From Tetrahymena elliotti 4EA (taxonomy: Eukaryota > Ciliophora > Oligohymenophorea > Hymenostomatida > Tetrahymenidae), in assembly GCA_000231825.2 (NCBI GenBank), contig JH720346.1, positions 321,260 through 385,259 on the forward strand: 64,000 nucleotides of DNA. Direction: 5' to 3'. Made by a program: the position numbers and the translations under genes. Positions 59,174-64,000 of the stretch are shown here, in pieces. The notes beneath the pieces were generated by a model, which did not search any database, was not told where the DNA came from, and saw only the letters and a program-made list of their open reading frames with translations. Position 1 is the stretch's first letter, and each line of letters starts with the position of its first letter.

Positions 59174-59506
59174 TTTTCTAAAATCTTATTATTTATTATT
59201 TAATAATTAATGCCAAAGAATTTTGAAATTCAGCGAATATCTTTTTATTAATTTAAATATTTTTTAAGAATTTTAAAGTATACAATTAATTCATATAGAC
59301 ATTCAGGTATATTTTATAGATTCTTAAAAAAACCTCATCGAAAGATATCTAAAAATTATACCTCTTCATCCATTTCTTCAAAATCAATTTCCCATTGATA
59401 TAGAAAAAAACGGTGAATAGCTATTAAGTTAGCATCATCTTTCATTCACAAAAGCTATTTATTTTTAAGAGATTTCAGAATTGAAAAGAACCAACAAAAT
59501 ATTAGC

Positions 59507-60029
59507 TTGTTCTACTTTATTTTCTGTTATTAAATTTTTCAATATAAATCATAAGGTGATTTTTGAAGTATTTATTTAAAAAATAATAAAAGATAAATTT
59601 TCTTTACTATGTAAAGATTTTCAAGAATAAAAGAAATGTATTTTCTCATTTTAACACTAAAGTGTTAGTTTGTTCTACTTTATCTTATCTCAATAACTTA
59701 TTTGATAATATTAGATAAGCTGATTTTTAAAGTTTTATAAATCCAAAAATTTGAATAAAAAATAATCTTTTAATGATTTGATCTTTAATATTTTGACTTG
59801 ATAAAAGCCTTTCACATTTCATAAGAAAAAAAGAACTAAAATATTTGATTGTTCTACTTTGCTTCAGAAATTAATTTAAGTATATTTCATATGATGATTT
59901 TTAATTTTTCTATAAAAAGATGATTTAATTTGCTTAATAAGATAGTATTAATACTTTAATTTTACAAAACCTATTACTTTTTATTATTTTAGGAATAAAA
60001 AAGACTACAGAATTAGATTGTTCTACTTT
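59507..60029. repeat. Four degenerate tandem units sharing TTGTTCTACTTT
   Basis: The identical 12-mer TTGTTCTACTTT occurs at 59507, 59670, 59849 and 60018, at steps of 163, 179 and 169 bp. It is preceded by an A-rich AAGAA...AAAATATTAG-like block and followed by a TTAATTTA/ATTTCATATGATG-like block. The units lie in the spacer between two divergent genes (starts at 59173 and 60416). Confidence 0.75.
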
Positions 60030-60415
60030 CTCTTGAGGGGTTAATTTATATTAGTCTTTTCATATTGTTTTTAAAATTAGCTTTTTACAAAATATTTTTT
60101 TGAAAATATTGTAATTATTTCATATATTTTTTTAAAGTTTTAATTTCGATTTTTGAGGTTAATTCTATCATAAGTTATTTTCCTTATGCTTTTGAAATTC
60201 TCAGTTACAGACTAATTATTATTTTATTTTTTGAATTTATTTCTATTAAAAGCAATTTAATTTTTTCGATGATTAATAAAGAATAAAATATTTCAGTTTT
60301 GTAAAAATCTTATTGTGTTGTTATAATTGATTGATATTTATTCTAATTATAAAACTGGTTATCTTATATTTAAAATTTGCAATTAATTTTTTGTGTTATC
60401 AGATAAAAATAGAAT

Positions 60416-63265
60416 ATGATAATTAAAAATGCTAAGAAAAATGAACCGTGGGAGGTTCAGAGTTTTTGGGAATGGATACCATCTGAGAAAAGGAAAATCC
60501 AAGCTAACTAAGATTGTTTAGATCAGAATATTTTACCATTTGAGAAAATATATTCAAAGAATTAATCTAAATCTAAAGAGAGAGATAGCTTGAATGAATT
60601 TGATAAGAATTTAAGATAAACATTAAATGTCTAATAATGGAATCCTAATGCAATAGATTCCAAAGATAGGCCATTGTCTGCCAAGATTAATAGTAGCATT
60701 TAAATTGGAAAAAAGACTCTTTAAAATAATTTTGTAAATGATAATTCTAAAAATATATTTTCCGATCCTAAATAGCAACTAAATTAGAATGAAGTTAAAC
60801 CACTGAATAATAAATAAAAGAAGAAAATAGAAGAGGAATTGAGAAAATATGATGAATTCAGGAAATTTTAAACAGAATAAGAAGCCAAAGATAGAAATAA
60901 ATAACTATTATACTTTAATGCAAGAACTCCGCATATAAAACTTGGAGAATATTACAAAGTAAATAATGGATGGGAGAAAATACCTTTGATAGAAGAATTG
61001 CCATAATCGCCTTAGAAGGGAAGGATTCCTGATGATTTAATTGGTTTGACTCATATTGAAGGATAAAAGATCAAGTAAAAAATTGTATTTTATAAAGAGG
61101 ATAAAAATGAAGGAATTTCTTCTATCTAAGATAATGAAGATTTTAAAGCTATTTAAAAAGAAATTAGGGCTTTTGAAGTGCCTTAAAAAAATCAAAAAGA
61201 TGCTGATACAAATCAAAAAAGTTAAGGAAATAGTATTTTTACTAATAAAAAACTACAAGAACAAAGAGAATCAGTGAAGATTTAGTAAGAAATTAATAAG
61301 CTGCTTGCCAAAAACAGTAAACAAATATAACCGAAGACTGGTAAAGAGGTTCGCTTATATTTTACAAAAATATCTATTGATTAAAATATAAAACTAATTC
61401 CAATTTACTAATAAAATATTTATAGGCTTTTGGAGTTCATCGGAAAAGAGAAATTAACTCATTTTTGGATATGAGAAAAATGATGAAAGTCTCTTCTAAA
61501 GTTGATAATATGTTTAAAAAAGTAAATCTATTTTTTAATTTAAAATAAATTGTATTCAAATTTTAACTTAATTTTTTTAGATTAAAACTGGATTCCCAAA
61601 AATTTTAGAATTTGCTGATGAGCATATGGATGAAATGAATGAAATCAGAGAAAAATTAGAAAATAGAAGTGTTAACTTATCACTAGAAAGAGAGTTGGAA
61701 GAAATAGAGTTTGATCAAGGAAAAATCTATGATGAGCAGCATTAAAAAAATGATAATTAGGATAATTAAAAGAATTCATAAGATGAAGGGTTAGATTAAG
61801 AGTAAAAGGAGGAAGATGATGCTAATGCAGAATAAGATAATCAGGATATTTATTAGGATGAGTAAGATGGATCATAAAATGAATAAGATTAAATTTCAAA
61901 AGAAGAAGACTAAAGTGAAAAAGATGGCTTAAGCTAAGAAAATGATTTATTTGGTATGGAAGATATTCAAGAAGGAGATTAAGCAGCTTTTGTTTAAGGA
62001 CCAGCTGCTAGGTCAAAATAATAAAAGTAATAGCAATAACCAGTTAAAATGACAACTTTTTTAACTTAAGAGAAAGTAGAAAAAGTTAATTTTAAAGTAT
62101 CTAAGGTTAAAGATTCTCATCTGAAATCAGAAAGAGCATAGGTAGATTTTTTTTACTTAAAAAGACAATATTTCATGAATGTTCATTAAATAAAAAGTTG
62201 ATGGAAAATCTCATGAATGAAATAGATTTAGGTGATGATGAACTGTTTGAGGAATTTGATAGTTAGGCCAGGAAATATTAGGAGGACTATGAGAATTAAG
62301 GAGATGATAATAATTTATATGATTCTTTAGAAATAAAGCCAAAGAAAAAATAAATTAAAAACACAAATGGTTAATCTAATGAAATGGATGTTTAATTTTA
62401 AAATGATAAATTGATAAAAAAACTTGAAAATGCAGGAGGAGATAGTGAAGAAGATGATTAAGAAAGAAATACATAAAATGTCTTAAAAGATATAGATGGA
62501 TAAGAATAGGTAGGGGGTGAAGAAAATGAAGAAAAATCATCAAATAGTAAATAAGAGAAATAATAAGAGAGCATAAGAAGCAAAACTAAGTCTTAAGCAT
62601 AAAATGAAACATTTGATGTTGGCGAAGAAAAAAAGCAGTTATGGTAAAAAGAAGTTTTGCTTGGCAACCACAGGGCTTATTTAGATGATAATTAAAAATT
62701 TGATCCATAAAGATTTGTAAAAGATGTTGATGAAGACACAAGAGATAAATGCAGAGATAAAGTGAAAGAAGACATAAAGAAGCTGGAAGATAAAACAAGA
62801 AAGAAAATTGATATGTAAAAAAGAAATAATCATATTTAAATTTATTCATTATTCTATCAAAAATTAGGATTAAAGGAGGGAGTGTTTAGAAAAGATCGTT
62901 GATTTTAAAAGAAAAATCAGAAAAATTAGGCAAAATTAATTCAAAGTTTTAAAAATCTTTATAATAGATAAAGGACACTTTGTAGCAATCAAAAAAAGGT
63001 AAAAAATATCTATATACTTATGAAAAATAAAATTTTTTAAATCATAATTTTATTAACAGAGACTGCTGTCATTGAGAAAAAGCCGTCATCTAAGTAATTA
63101 CTTGAATAGGCAGCTACAAAAATACTAAGAGAAACACAAAAAAATACTGACAGTCACAAGAGATTAAAAATCGATAATGCTACATAAAATGAAATTAAAA
63201 AGCATGAATTCAAATTTTATTAAAAAGAAAAAGTAAATGATGAAGAGCCCCATCCTTGGATTTGA
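60416..63265 (+). CDS. Acidic coiled-coil protein, family not recognised
   Basis: The start is MIIKNAKKNEPWEVQSFWEW. The N-terminal third contains RKYDEFRKFQTEQEAKDRN, FNARTPHIKLGEYYKVNNGW and QSPQKGRIPDDL. After an intron near 61330-61420 comes HRKREINSFLDMRKMMKV, then after another (about 61525-61580) TGFPKILEFADEHMDEM. The middle is a long Glu/Asp/Gln/Asn-rich segment (about 61730-62030). A further exon begins LMENLMNEIDLGDDELFEEF. The C-terminal part is helical and basic-acidic (FVKDVDEDTRDKCRDKVKED), and the last exon ends NDEEPHPWI with TGA 63263. There are at least five introns, and no signal peptide, membrane segment or catalytic motif. Long charged coiled coils of this sort occur in ciliary and nucleolar proteins; I cannot choose. 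Confidence 0.75.
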
Positions 63266-63780
63266 TAAATTTTAAAATTATTTATTTATTATTTGTTTTC
63301 ATGAATAAAACAAAGAATTTGGTTGAAATATTTTAGATGATTTTGAATAAAATAGATTATTTTTGAATTAAATAAATATAATAAAGATTTTTATTGCTTT
63401 TTAAAAAAATTACTATTAATTTTATTACAAATTTACCCCAAAGCTCAACCTCAACCAACAACAAAAGTAAAAGGGAAAAATGAGATTGAGTTGTTTTTTG
63501 TTTCAAAAGAGAAAAAAAAAATTAGAGAAAGATGAAAATTAATATGTAATACTTTAAAGAAATGTGGAAATTAATCAAGCTTAAATAAATTATGTTGTAT
63601 GTATTTTTTAATTATCAACATTAAATTATTATGATAATAAATTCATTTGAATATTTTAGTTGTTAGTAGAATCAGTCAATTGATTAATAAAAAAATTTGA
63701 TTAATATTTATTTTAATACTGATATTAAAAAGTAGAGATTATAAGATAAATATTAGGTATTTTATTTAGTATTATTGCTT
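63266..63780. other. AT-rich spacer, nothing recognised
   Basis: A slightly C-richer patch (63436-63466, ACCCCAAAGCTCAACCTCAACC) stands out. Otherwise this is the upstream region of the gene that begins at 63781. Confidence 0.45.
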
Positions 63781-64000
63781 ATGGATACAGACAGATTAGA
63801 TACAGAAGGACCTCTTCTTTCTAATACTAACAATGTAGAATAAGAACTAAATATTAAGGACAGAGTTCAAGAAATGCATTCATAGTCTCAGTTTCAGGAG
63901 TAATAATCCTAAAAATAGAATAGTTAGAAGACTTCTACTATTAAAGAATCTTAAGAATAGCTGGGCTCAAGGGATTAAATGAGCTAAAAATCAAGGCAGA
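63781..64000 (+). CDS. 5' end of a further gene, cut by the window edge
   Basis: The frame opens at ATG 63781 and stays open to the window end: MDTDRLDTEGPLLSNTNNVE, then QELNIKDRVQEMHSQSQF and a Gln/Ser-rich stretch. It has in-frame TAA and TAG codons and no TGA. The polar, low-complexity N-terminus is typical of many ciliate membrane or regulatory proteins. No family can be given from 73 codons. Confidence 0.6.

Overview
The window looks like macronuclear DNA of a ciliate of the Tetrahymena type. It is about 75-80 % A+T, and every convincing reading frame runs through in-frame TAA and TAG codons and ends at TGA, so UAA and UAG are read as glutamine. Genes are split by short, very AT-rich GT...AG introns and separated by AT-rich spacers. 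Six-frame translation with the standard code breaks every gene, so most coordinates here are whole gene spans (first ATG to final TGA, introns included) that I assembled by eye. Exon borders are approximate unless stated.

Left third (1-31 kb). A small two-helix membrane protein gene (932-1303) is followed by a very large minus-strand gene (about 3.4-16.4 kb) for an IP3-receptor/ryanodine-receptor type Ca2+ release channel. It is recognised by its N-terminal ligand-binding/MIR region, RIH-like middle, pore and C-terminal tail. Next come a minus-strand beta-propeller-like gene, a plus-strand CEP120-like centriole protein gene, a secreted acidic protein gene and a tRNA-Gly(GCC).

Middle (26-54.5 kb). 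This is the most unusual part. It holds three full-length six-TM cyclic-nucleotide-binding K+ channel genes (A 26.2-30.4, B 32.0-36.6, D 47.4-51.8 kb) and one decayed copy (C 37.3-38.4 kb). Two leucine-rich-repeat genes (38.9-43.7 and 52.3-54.5 kb) encode almost every repeat in its own symmetric 90-nt exon. In each half a channel gene or fragment is followed by an LRR gene beginning with the same N-terminal exon, so the region grew by segmental duplication of a channel+LRR unit. Between the halves lie inverted LRR exon relics and a broken pogo/Tigger-like transposase gene. The channels share two features outside known domains: a Cys/His motif just after the cyclic-nucleotide-binding domain and a conserved extreme C-terminus (FDKxK-Y-FP).

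Right part (55-64 kb). There is an unrecognised minus-strand gene, then a minus-strand gene with two thioredoxin-fold domains, the second with FQPC in place of CGPC. An intron at that very site carries a small inverted-repeat element. A divergent spacer follows with four copies of an identical 12-mer at about 170-bp spacing, then an acidic coiled-coil gene and the 5' end of a further gene cut by the window edge.

No rRNA, CRISPR array, telomere or bacterial-type operon is present. There is one assembly gap (39614-39730), inside the LRR exon array.
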